A stretch of 64,000 bases of DNA from Aphis gossypii (taxonomy: Eukaryota; Arthropoda; Insecta; Hemiptera; Aphididae): positions 12,979,213-13,043,212 of the forward strand of contig NC_065531.1 in assembly GCF_020184175.1 (NCBI RefSeq). The letters run 5' to 3'. The position numbers and the translations under genes are program-made. Below are positions 54,301 to 64,000 of the stretch, piece by piece. Under the pieces are notes generated by a model. That model searched no databases, was not told where the DNA came from, and was given only the letters and a program-made list of their open reading frames with translations. Each line of letters opens with the position of its first letter. Position 1 is the first letter of the stretch.

Positions 54301-57300
54301 ATTAGTTGTGATTCGTCATAGACTCATAGACACAAATGCGCATAGAAACACGTATTTTAAAATTTAAATAAATGTAACTAGATTAAAGATATAAATATGT
54401 ATACTTAGTCTACTACTTAGTCTATATTATATTATAACGGAAAAATCTAATAAATATTACTCTCAAGTCATATTGATCGTACATTAAATATATTGTATAC
54501 TTTAAAAGATACCTTTTATATTGGTACACGAGAAAAGTATTTTTTTATTTCTTAGTTCTTGATAACACACAAACTTAATTTAAAATAAATGAATAAATAC
54601 ATCAAATACATAAGAGAAATTAATATGAATGCAATTCAATTTGAATTCTCAATGCTTAATAGTATATTATATAACTTCAGTAAAATCTATGTTTGAATTT
54701 GGATCACTGAATCAATTATCTGGGACCTATTTCTAATTAGATTTTAAAATAAAATTGAAAAGTTCTAAGAAAAAACCTTCGAATGATTGTTTATAAAGTC
54801 AGTATGACTATAAAATCCACTAAATATTCATTTAACTTTAGAAATCGGTCATTTAAGTCTTGTCTATACTAATATATGATTCATTTGTACCTAGATTAGT
54901 AATACTTTAGTAATACAATTGACTATCCCTGGATTTCAAACTTTTAATACTTAATATTCATTCTCTAGTCAGTTTTGATTCAATAATGAAAATTATTTAA
55001 AATATACACTGAGTGTTAATGTTATGTAATAGATACTTTATTTAAAGTTAGTGAACAAAAGTAAATATCTACTCTTATATTACAATCATAATTAGTTTTT
55101 TTTATGATTTCTTTTCGAGTATATCGTTAAATTAATTCTTTAATTATACAAAATATTCATAAAGTCAAATATTATGATAGTAATTTATTGTCATTTTTTA
55201 CAAAGTACTAACCACGAGCATAATCAAATGCATCGATTATTGAACTATCTAAATACGTTTTATATTATGACCAAAATAATATTCTGTAAATAATTTTATG
55301 AATATTTCAACTATTTGAAACGTTACTCCATATATTATTTACAAATTTAATGATAGTATTGAAAATAATAATTTTTTATTTGAAATAAAATTTAGCATTT
55401 AATATTACATTATTGCGTGATGCGTACATATTAAATAGTAATAATTAGTGTTTGCGTCAACCAATTTTCAAAATATTATAACTAGCTAAAAATATAACAA
55501 ACAGTATATATAAACTTATATTATAATCTTATGAAGCAATCCACCATCCACACATGACATAAAATTATGTTATTTAATTATGTTGTTTATAATTGATTCC
55601 GATAGACAACCAACCCTCCAACTAGTTTATCATCATGACGAAGCAATTTTGATCCAATGAAGTTTTTATAGGCATTAACATATACTCATTTTCATAGACG
55701 TTCAACAATATATATTATATTAAAATGTATAATATATGTACGTGTCTGGGAAAATATTGTATAGAATAAATATTTATAAAAATATAACATTATAACGTGA
55801 TTTTGTCGTAATGAAACAGTAATTTTCCTGGTAAATGTATGTGTTTTTTATAAAAGTATGTTCAAAATAATTTAAAGTCATTAAAACGCATTTTATTTAT
55901 TTTTTTAAATGATGTTTAATATTATTAAAAATATATAAGTACTTTCATATTATATTCTATATCGTTATATTATATACTGCAGCGCACTTTCGCTTACTCG
56001 AAATTAAAACGTTTATAAATAACATACAGTATATAATTATTATCATACAATACGATATCCGATAATGATCCGATTAAATGAAAATATTTTGCTTCTAGGT
56101 ACCTATACGAATTTAAAAAACACATTATTGTCACTCTAAACAGTACAATTCTTAAAGAATAGCGCAAATACGACAGCAAATAGTGAAATGTAAAATTTGT
56201 GTTTTCAAAAAGGTCGTTGTGATAACTTCAAATTATTATATAGAGAAAAATAACGTTTCCTAAAACACATAAATTTTGCCAAGAAAATGGCCTCGTGTTT
56301 AATGATAAAAGAATCGCCCTGTATTGTACATAACAATATTATGTATATATTATTATCATATTCACACATAGCATACACAGCTATATATCATGCTACATAA
56401 AGGCGTCTCTATACACTTGCGGAGACGGAGAACACAATAGCGGTGTCGCCGACGAGCTGTACGGCGGCGGAGGTGGTGGGCGGTATAGTGGTGGACAAGC
56501 GCGAGAGCGGACTGCGGAGCTATCTCTCTAATAATCCTGCCGAAAATCTCGCTTAGAGGTTGTTCAACTAGAAGATTCGGCCCGCCGCCGGTAACTGCAG
56601 CGAAACAACGAAACTAATAATAATATAACAATATTATACATCGGCCGAGCTTAAGTATATACGCGTATACGCGTGTTATATATTCGTAAACGCGACCGAA
56701 CGCGGTCGATAATACCCGTATATATTAATGCTATGTGTACGGCGAACGAGCGGCTCTCGTTACGGTCAATTTTCACCGTCGGATATCCCTCTCGCGGTTC
56801 AAAAGTTTCCCCGGCCCTCTGGTTTGGCGGCGAACAGAAATTATAATATAATGTAATATTGTGTATATTTACACGACAATGCGTCGAACGGCGGCGGTGG
56901 CTGCTGCACCGTATAACTCTGTGTACCATAATAATAACGTTATACATTATTATCGTACAGCAGTGTTTCTTTAGATCTGTTTTAATATTATCATATTGAT
57001 ATGTAGGTACTTGGATTAGGTGTCAAAATCTTTTTTTCTTTTTTCTTTTTTTTTTTTAACTGTAAGTGAAGTTATAGCAATGTATTTCAATTTGTAAATT
57101 GAACATTTTTCCCGAGTCCCGTTCTGGTTATTCAAAGACATTTCAACAACTCTGCACGCGCACAGACTATAATATGCCCCGTATCGAGGATCGAAACGTT
57201 AAGGTTTCGTTTTTAGATTATTACATTTTGTCCGTTTGTTTCCTTTCAGAAGTTTCTGAAATAGTTGAAATAGTAAATAACTATTATAGGTACAGCGTGT

Positions 57301-60300
57301 TCGTTTGTCCAATGACTACAGTTGATATCCTTGTCGGTCATACATGAAATTACGTGCAACATATATATATTACATATTGCTAGTTGAAGTTTTATATTAT
57401 ATTATCACGGTAACGTTCATCGCCTTGAAATGAAATGAAAATAAACTGATTTGCAGTTTTTAATATCGTAGATTACGAATTATTACTTTCTGTAATTTGT
57501 AATCCACTACTGAATTAACCATTTTCTACTGACACGTTGAATAATAACAATATAAATAGGTATGTATACTATCGTATAGGTGTAGAAGTAACGATAATTG
57601 TCGTAGATTGGTTTTAAATAAAATTAAAACAAATATCAAGATAGCAAATGTAATTCTTTCTAATATCGTACTCAATATACGAATTACAAAATATATATAT
57701 GTAATTAATTAAAAACCCTATCTTATTTTCTAAAACTATCATACTGTAATAATTTATAAGATGATAATAATTTAAATAAATCGACAAAATCTAGTCAACA
57801 ATTACATTACATAATTTTTAAAAAATTACAAATTTTGCTGTGTAATTATGGTAAATTTAATAGGTAATACAATAATCTTACATACCTACTTCTAATAATT
57901 TCCCACTGAACATATCTAATTAAATCGAAAACGTGACATCTATAGAATTGTGGACAGTGTGTCTGTGTGTACTGTGTACTGACTACTGAGTGCTCTACGA
58001 TCACAATGTCTGTAATACCTAGACTTCCAGAAATCGATCTGTTGCCATGCAGCAAGTTCTATGTTTCCAATCCCCCTAAAGATCGTGGTCTTATGTAATG
58101 TTTGTAGTTCATTTATATTACAACCACGACGTTTTGACTAATTAAAATATATGGGTACTTCCTCGATTGTCGAAAACCAAATTGAATATTACAAGATTTA
58201 GTTGTAAAATCGTGTATGCGTTAAGAAAACAATTATCATTTTTTACTTTTAATATTTATAAACTCATCATTTTCTTTTTCGATTTTTTCAAAAATTATTC
58301 GAAGATATTATTATTATTTGTGTAGCATAAATGCATAATATCTTTTAATTTTCATATTTTAAACTCAACTAAGAATGCCATTTACTGCAACGACACGTCT
58401 TTTTTAGAAATTATAACTCTTAAGAAATACCTACGGTAACACTTTATATATTCATAAATATGACAAATTTCTGGCTTCAAAGATTAGTGCTATAGAAAAA
58501 GAATATTTTTTTTTAGCTAAGAGAATTATATTTTGATAATTAACTTAAAAGTACCTCCCTCCAAATGTCCATCTATTAATATATATTTATAGGTATTGAT
58601 ACTACTTTTAGAATATCTTTATTCGTTAAATGCATTTATTTTAGGGATAGTTAAGCTCAAGTGGAAGGGTCATTTATAGTTTAAACAAATTAAAAATAGA
58701 CTAAAATCAACCTAACCACAAGATAAAGTACTATTTTTTTTGTAATTCAGGTTTAAACTAATTTCTGGTTAAGTCTCTTTACTGTAGGGAAGCGTCTTCA
58801 ATTTTCATTCACATGTGTTCATGCTTGTTTTATTATCGTCTTTTTACATCAAACATAAATTTTATACCGGAGATTGCATAGATAAATTCATTTTTTATTT
58901 TAAACAGGACTAAAATAATTTCACTAAAAATAATTGTTTCATAAAAAGGAAATGTTCTAGTTTCAGATAAATAAAAGATCTCGTAACTAGTATTGATAAA
59001 ATACCAGTGTATTAGCATACTTAATATAGTATATTAGCATAATAGTTTGTTACATTGATATTTTCTTAAGGTCAAAATGATTAATGCTCAATACACTAAA
59101 TTAATTAATACGATTAACATTAATAATAAATAATTATGGATAATCAGTTAATTATTATACTAATAATATATGTCTAAAATTATCAGTGTGTGCTTTGACT
59201 CTTAAATATCAAATATATTGTAATTATATATTATGTAAAAACTAAATAAATATACTCGCACATAGTTAATTGTATGCATACTGTACCACCGTAAAAACTG
59301 AAAATAAAATTTATTAGCTCTTATAGATTATGATCTTCGCCATGTTACTCATTGTTATCTACTGCGTTGTCTGGTAGTACCCTAGAATTTTAGACGACAT
59401 CTATTAAATACAAATCCAAAATACTTCCAGTGAATGACCCTATTAAAAAATGTGTACCACAATCATAAAATTAAGCATAAACTAAACTCAAACATTTATA
59501 TATTTTCGTATAATTTATGCATAATGAATTTGAACGACACGAAATGTCACAGCTGACTACTCTCGAATATATATATATTTTAAAACGCAATTATTACCAT
59601 TCTAAAAATCACACTAATAATGCACGCGAAACAATATTACAATACTTGAAATGTCACATAATTGAATGCAGGGTTGTAATTGAGTTTCATAAAACAATTC
59701 GTTTGAAAATGACGAACAATAGCGAACGAATTCAATTGGTACATTTTTTTGTTTTCCATTTGATTAATATAATACCGCTTTGGCCTTTGGATATAATATA
59801 TTATGACCATCGTCATTTTAGGTGTGTAACACTACACATAAAAACTGTATGGTATACTTATGTTTTACAAAATATTATAATGTGTCTTCAACACGTGAGT
59901 TTCAGGTAATAATTCGTAATATAATGACTCAGAAATGAAAACATTCATTATATGACTTTTCTTAATATCACTGAATAGTTAATTATTTTTCAACTAAAAT
60001 AATGCGATTCTAATAGTCTTTGATTATTTATCTTAATCTTTTTATTCTTTGAGATAACCAGTTTAAAAATATTTTTTATTTATGCAAATCAAATATAATT
60101 GTAATTTAAATTCAACTCACTCTATACACTTGTATGGTAGAAAATATTTCAAATGTATTTAGAGAGAAATAATTTTTCTATTTTATTAAGTTGTTATTAT
60201 AAAAATGAAAAAACTCTATCTTTGAAATTATTTGAGCTTTAATATGTTAAAAATGTATATGATTGAAAATAATATTGTATGTGTTTTGATTACTGATCAG

Positions 60301-61472
60301 AAATCCCTCGACCGTCATTTAACAGTTTTTTTATTCTGCATAATTATCTTTTATGGATATTATCGCATCAATAAAATATATTATGTCAATCTTATAAAAT
60401 ATAAGCATAATGATATAGGTACTTAAATACAATTGCATTATAGTACACCTATAACTTTTGAGTATTAAAAATAAAGAATAAAATGTTCAGAATAATACGT
60501 ATATTTAGATAATTTTCTAAATAAAAACTAAACTACTAAAATATTTTTTTTTATGTTTTTGCTACCTATACCATTAGTATTGTATATCTATAGTTTAAAA
60601 AGGGTTCAATAAATATTTTTTCTCCTTAAAAAGATATATAAAATAATTAACTATTAATAATTTCTTTACAAGATATAAGATCTATACTATAGTTCTATTT
60701 GAAATCATGCATTATAAAAAGTTCTACATCAATTTATTCATTGTATGAAAAGGCACTATATACAAACACTATTCAAAGTAAAAATAATTAATTTTGATTA
60801 CTTTATTTTCATTTGATCGTAAATGTAAATTTATTTTATTGGTTTGAAATAAAGCCTAAGTTATTATGACGATATAATTTAATTAACTATTGAATCACGG
60901 TTTTCTTTATTAATTACTCAAACTGATTTTGTGATGAATCATACTAATAATTTCAAAATAAACGCAATTTTCTTTTTAAACTTTAAAAGAAAGAAATGTA
61001 TTTCCTGAACAATTTCAATACTGTCACATAGAGCTATTTCATTCTGAGGTTGCATAATATTATTATGGTGTAGTTGGTTTATTTCATTTTTGGGATCAAA
61101 ATTTAAAAATGTAATAAGATTTATTTATTTTTTAACTAAAAAATAAATAATATTTACAATAATGAAGAATTTTACAATGTCAAAATTTCAGTACTCTTAT
61201 GAATTGTGAACAAAATATTTTTTAGAATTCAAATACTTTTTGATTTTAATCTTACTAGTGATTGATTTAAAAATAAATTATCCAATAGCAACTAGAAACT
61301 ATAAGGTTACTTGCATAATAATATAACATCATATTAAACTAAATCTGTATTGTATATCCTAATTATTATTATTAATAATAAATACTAAATATTATCTACC
61401 ACTTGAAAGTAATTGAATAATTAATCACTCAACTTAATGAAATGTATGATTATTAATTATTCATATTTACAG
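51315..61472 (+). other. Intron C-D, 10.2 kb
   Basis: AT-rich over most of its length, with a CpG-rich island at about 56400-56930. It contains the longest ATG-initiated open frame of the window (130 codons, 59517-59909, +); its protein is Ile/His/Tyr-rich and matches nothing I know, so I do not call it a gene. No transposon motif could be supported. Confidence 0.6.
56400..56930. promoter_or_regulatory. CpG-rich island inside intron C-D, possible internal promoter
   Basis: The most GC-rich stretch of the window (gacgagctgtacggcggcgg at about 56450; further CpGs to 56910), flanked by TATA-rich DNA on the left (tatatatcatg). It lies about 4.5 kb upstream of exon D, which begins with an ATG in the coding frame. 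Open frames across the island on both strands are explained by composition. Promoter function is inferred from base composition only. Confidence 0.35.
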
Positions 61473-61579
61473 ACATGACGACGGCTCAAATTGAAGCAGA
61501 GAATACACAAATGACAAATGACCTTTACCGATTGTTAAAGAAATACACTGGTCTAAGAAATCTTATAAGAGAACTGAAG
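61473..61579 (+). CDS. Exon D of the unidentified coiled-coil gene
   Basis: The acceptor is tcatatttacag and the donor AAG|gtataa. It completes an Asp codon from exon C and then encodes 35 residues (MTTAQIEAENTQMTNDLYRL, LKKYTGLRNLIRELK). The fourth to sixth bases from the acceptor contain an in-frame ATG (61475), so a transcript starting in the preceding intron could initiate here and give a 76-residue product with exon E. The segment is helical. Its KYT word echoes the KYT preceding the first repeat copy in exon B. Confidence 0.88.
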
Positions 61580-61985
61580 GTATAAATATTATAATTATAT
61601 TACATTTTGTTCATATTTATGATTTATGAATATTTATTTATGTATTCTTCAATACTAAATTCTTAATTATATCTTTAGGAACATGGAATTAGTTTATGGA
61701 ATTAATCAACTTATTATATTAAACGAACAATACATTTAAAAAACGTTATATTATTCAATTTTTACTTATCAATTAATTTTACATATTTTACTAAAAGGTT
61801 ATCTCAGTTTTTTATTAATTTTCCTAATATTATCGATTTCTCAGAGTAGTAGCTATAAATATTATTTACCGAAACTGCTCGTTTCGACTATCAACTCCTG
61901 AATTCACAGCAACACCTTTCTCACTTGCCGCAATTATGAAATTTTGTTACTAGGCATCTAACTTTGCCGATTTATTTTGCTACAG
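61580..61985 (+). other. Intron D-E, 406 bp
   Basis: The shortest intron of the gene. The donor gtataa is weaker than the others, and the acceptor gctacag has a short pyrimidine tract (ttattttgctacag). Nothing else seen. Confidence 0.8.
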
Positions 61986-62111
61986 GTAGAATATGTCAAC
62001 TCAAAAGTGTACCCGATATTTCCACGTTACAATATACTGAAAGACTTAATAAAGGACATCATGCATCATCAGGAATACATGGAAGTCTGCCACGAAGTTG
62101 ATGCTGTATAA
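61986..62111 (+). CDS. Exon E, terminal coding exon of the unidentified gene
   Basis: Enters on a codon boundary and encodes 41 residues before TAA at 62109-62111. It holds the second motif copy, SKVYPIFPRYNILKDLIK, followed by DIMHHQEYMEVCHEVDAV to the C-terminus. The motif aligns with exon B residue for residue at S-K, F-x-R-Y-N, L-K, I-K and an aromatic residue about 10 positions later. GC content drops sharply after the stop, as expected of a 3' UTR. Confidence 0.9.
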   Translation, partial: VEYVNSKVYPIFPRYNILKDLIKDIMHHQEYMEVCHEVDAV

Positions 62112-62157
62112 CGAGGGACGAAGAAGGACGACGCACAAATTTTTTATACGCACACAT

Positions 62158-62163
62158 AATAAA
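62158..62163 (+). terminator. Poly(A) signal AATAAA
   Basis: The canonical hexamer lies 47 bases after the stop codon; a second AATAAA lies at about 62221. Either could direct cleavage within the following 30 bases. Confidence 0.6.
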
Positions 62164-62308
62164 TTAAATATAAAAATGAATATATACACGGCATTTATTT
62201 AAATTTATGACCGACTAACAAAATAAAATCAGAGCGTTGTGTGCTAGTATATAATATATTTTTGTGTGTAAATATAAGTGTGTGTTAAACTTGTGTGATT
62301 ATAAGCGT

Positions 62309-62369
62309 ATGTGTGTGTGTGACTCGTGTGTATGTGTGTGTGCGCGCGCGCGTGTGTGTGTGCATGTGT
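62309..62369. repeat. GT/CG-rich compound microsatellite
   Basis: Runs of GT, an interrupted gtgtatgtgtg block, a (CG)n block (gcgcgcgcgcg) and GT again, just downstream of the gene. Alternating purine-pyrimidine sequence of this kind can adopt Z-DNA. The open frame reading MCMCVCARACVCACV is an artefact of it. Confidence 0.9.
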
Positions 62370-63110
62370 TTTTTATCTGAATCGTGCCAAGCTACATTTT
62401 ATTTCAACATTTTTCCTGCATACTTTTCGTCATTTAAATAATGTGTTCCCACAAAATTTGAAGATACCTATGGGTATCATCACATTTGCTTTTATCGCAT
62501 TTTACCATTATCGACGGAAAAAATTCGATGTCTCATTTTCGTTTTTTTTCCCCCGAGGAGAAAACCCAATTTTATGACGTTTTTCAATATTTCCCTTTTC
62601 GTCACTGCTATATTTCATTCTATTCATCAACTGATATCCGAATAATATTGACATTATTAATGCTATACTATGAATAAGTCGATTTTAAATAATATACTTA
62701 TAATAATGATGACTAATTATTTATACGCCATATGTAATATTTAATCATGTAATTATATTATATTTAATTAATTTAAAATTGATAAAAATAATTGAATTTT
62801 TTGAAAAGAAAAAACTTAAGTCTGTTATATACAATCGTATATACCGTGTAAACTCGACAGCGTTTCGTGGTGTAATCATAATATATACCTAATATAATAT
62901 ATTGTAAAGAATATATTTATTTTTTTTTTTTTTTTTGGAAAACGAAAAAACGCTTAATCATAAATCATAATATTATAATATAATATATACCTACCTACTA
63001 TTACAATACTATTGTGATCTTCCGTGCCCTATTGGACGTTATGATTTTATACGCATAAATTATTATACTGTTATTGATAATGATTCAACGACAAGGAGAC
63101 GTGAACTTAC
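62370..63110. other. Downstream intergenic region, nothing supported
   Basis: AT-rich, with a T run of about 20 at 62918-62937. Short open frames look random. If the longer poly(A) site is used, the first part could be 3' UTR. Confidence 0.5.
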
Positions 63111-63470
63111 CGACGTGTTATTATATTAGAAGGCTACCCCGCGTCCCTTGTAAATATTGTTAAAAAAAAAAAAAGAAAAATCGCGCGCGCCTTTTTCAAT
63201 GCAAAACCAGTACGCCGATCGTGTGGTATGCACGTAATTGTTACAAATTTCTAGTGAGTCTAATAGTATTCGAGTGTAGTTAATAACGCAATCAGATTAA
63301 TGAGGGGTGCTCGAAAGTCGCCACACAATCTCATCGATAACAATGTTTCTTCCGGCGGACACGTCGACGGTACGATTTCATTTAACCGTATCGTCGGGAG
63401 CAATGTAGTAGGCCACTAAACTTGCACCAAAAACCGTTGTGGACCGTGTCTGTTGTATTTATACAACAGT
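63111..63470 (-). promoter_or_regulatory. Candidate - strand promoter and noncoding first exon
   Basis: On the - strand a TATAAATA box (63463-63456) lies inside a perfect 8-bp palindrome (ctgttgta ttta tacaacag, 63450-63469). CpG-rich DNA follows, and then a strong donor, CACGTCG|gtaagttc, with its exon edge at 63111. A 16-residue Arg-rich upstream open frame (MKSYRRRVRRKKHCYR; 63381-63331) lies inside. If real, a - strand transcript starts near 63430 and is spliced at 63111, overlapping the + strand gene in antisense. No coding exon for it was found. Confidence 0.22.
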
Positions 63471-64000
63471 GACCGCAGTCGAATTGAATACGATTGCGTT
63501 CGATACACTATGCTTTTATGCTATAGTAGCGAATTACTTTTTTTTTCTTTCTCTCGTTCATTTTATACCAGTGATATTGTGCATGTGACTTTTAAATTAT
63601 TATAAAATATATCAATTAAAAACTTTTCACCGGAACATTAAAAAATAAAAAAGCTAACACAAACTTAAGAAATCGTATTCTTTTATAATCAGATGTTATT
63701 CTATTTTACGAATACGACATTATATAATATATAAATTGTATGCATACGTAAAACGTCACATAATGATACTCATCATCAACAGTTGGTAATTTTTTTATTA
63801 GTTGTTGTTTGTATCAAATAAAATTGTATAATCAAATTTACATTTATAAAGCTCAAATTCTCTTCTTTCCCACTTAAAATAATTTCTTATTTTATGCAAA
63901 TTTAACCATGATCAAAAATTGAATAAATATTATACACATATTATACTCATACAGTTCTTGGATACTATATCATACATTTTGGTGATCTCTATTTGAAATA
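63471..64000. other. AT-rich noncoding end of window
   Basis: No feature could be supported on either strand. Confidence 0.6.

Larger units (their letters stand above)
41093..62111 (+). other. Gene span: unidentified helical/coiled-coil protein, 5' incomplete
   Basis: Five exons join in frame (entry phases 1, 1, 0, 1, 0) across introns of 8662, 1101, 10158 and 406 bases, all GT-AG. The joined product has at least 229 residues to a TAA at 62109, starting with a split codon whose first base lies in an unfound upstream exon. The protein is rich in Lys, Glu, Arg and Leu. Heptad-like stretches (LEESYDTAKKSL; LAEEDEKKRERID) suggest coiled coils. There is no signal peptide or membrane segment in the visible part. 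A motif is present twice, at residues 68-86 and 194-211. I do not recognise the family. The composition would fit a scaffold or subunit of a multi-protein assembly, but that is inference only. Confidence 0.85.

Noticed and set aside
61473..62111. Resemblance of the C-terminal part (LRNLIRELK...) to the C-terminal region of kinetochore CENP-H-type proteins
   Set aside because: Only a few spaced hydrophobic positions agree, the region is generic helix, and many insects lack those kinetochore subunits. Naming it would be guesswork.
62326..62577. 83-codon open frame reading MCMCVCARACVCACV at its start
   Set aside because: Cys/Val/Arg/Ala alternation is the direct translation of a GT/CG microsatellite in the 3' flank.

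Overview
The window is AT-rich eukaryotic nuclear DNA with long noncoding stretches, dinucleotide microsatellites, short inverted-repeat transposons, decayed non-LTR retrotransposons and small exons separated by GT-AG introns of up to about 10 kb. Base composition, the recurring taggtacc/ggtacct words and the style of the repeats suggest an insect, most likely an aphid or close relative. That is an inference, since no species-diagnostic gene is present. Bacterial features (operons, ribosome binding sites, CRISPR) are absent, and the longest ATG-initiated open frame is only 130 codons.

The one gene I can support well lies on the + strand in the right third. Five exons (41093-41170, 49833-50014, 51116-51314, 61473-61579, 61986-62111) join in phase with good splice signals. 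They encode at least the last 229 residues of a charged, mainly helical, probably coiled-coil protein that I do not recognise. The protein carries a motif twice (core RYN[LI]LKx[ML]IK), once in the middle and once at the C-terminus. A poly(A) signal follows 47 bases after the stop codon. The start codon and 5' exon(s) are not identified. Two CpG-rich islands lie inside introns of this gene (about 44150-44790 and 56400-56930). The second lies upstream of an exon that opens with an in-frame ATG, so a short alternative product is possible.

The left two thirds is mostly noncoding. A decayed Jockey-like non-LTR retrotransposon sits at 7768-8625 on the - strand and shows several reverse-transcriptase motifs. 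A second, different reverse-transcriptase remnant at 26190-26371 (-) abuts a short inverted-repeat element (26007-26189). A frameshifted, unidentified coding relic occupies 24110-24455 (-), and another inverted-repeat MITE lies at 16064-16206. A possible lone exon with strong splice sites at 4890-4957 may belong to a gene that extends outside the window.

The right end (63111-63470) looks like a possible - strand promoter and first exon: a TATA-like box inside a perfect palindrome, followed by a GTAAGT donor. Nothing here looks like a multi-gene system. The most useful leads are the duplicated-motif protein and its possible internal promoter.
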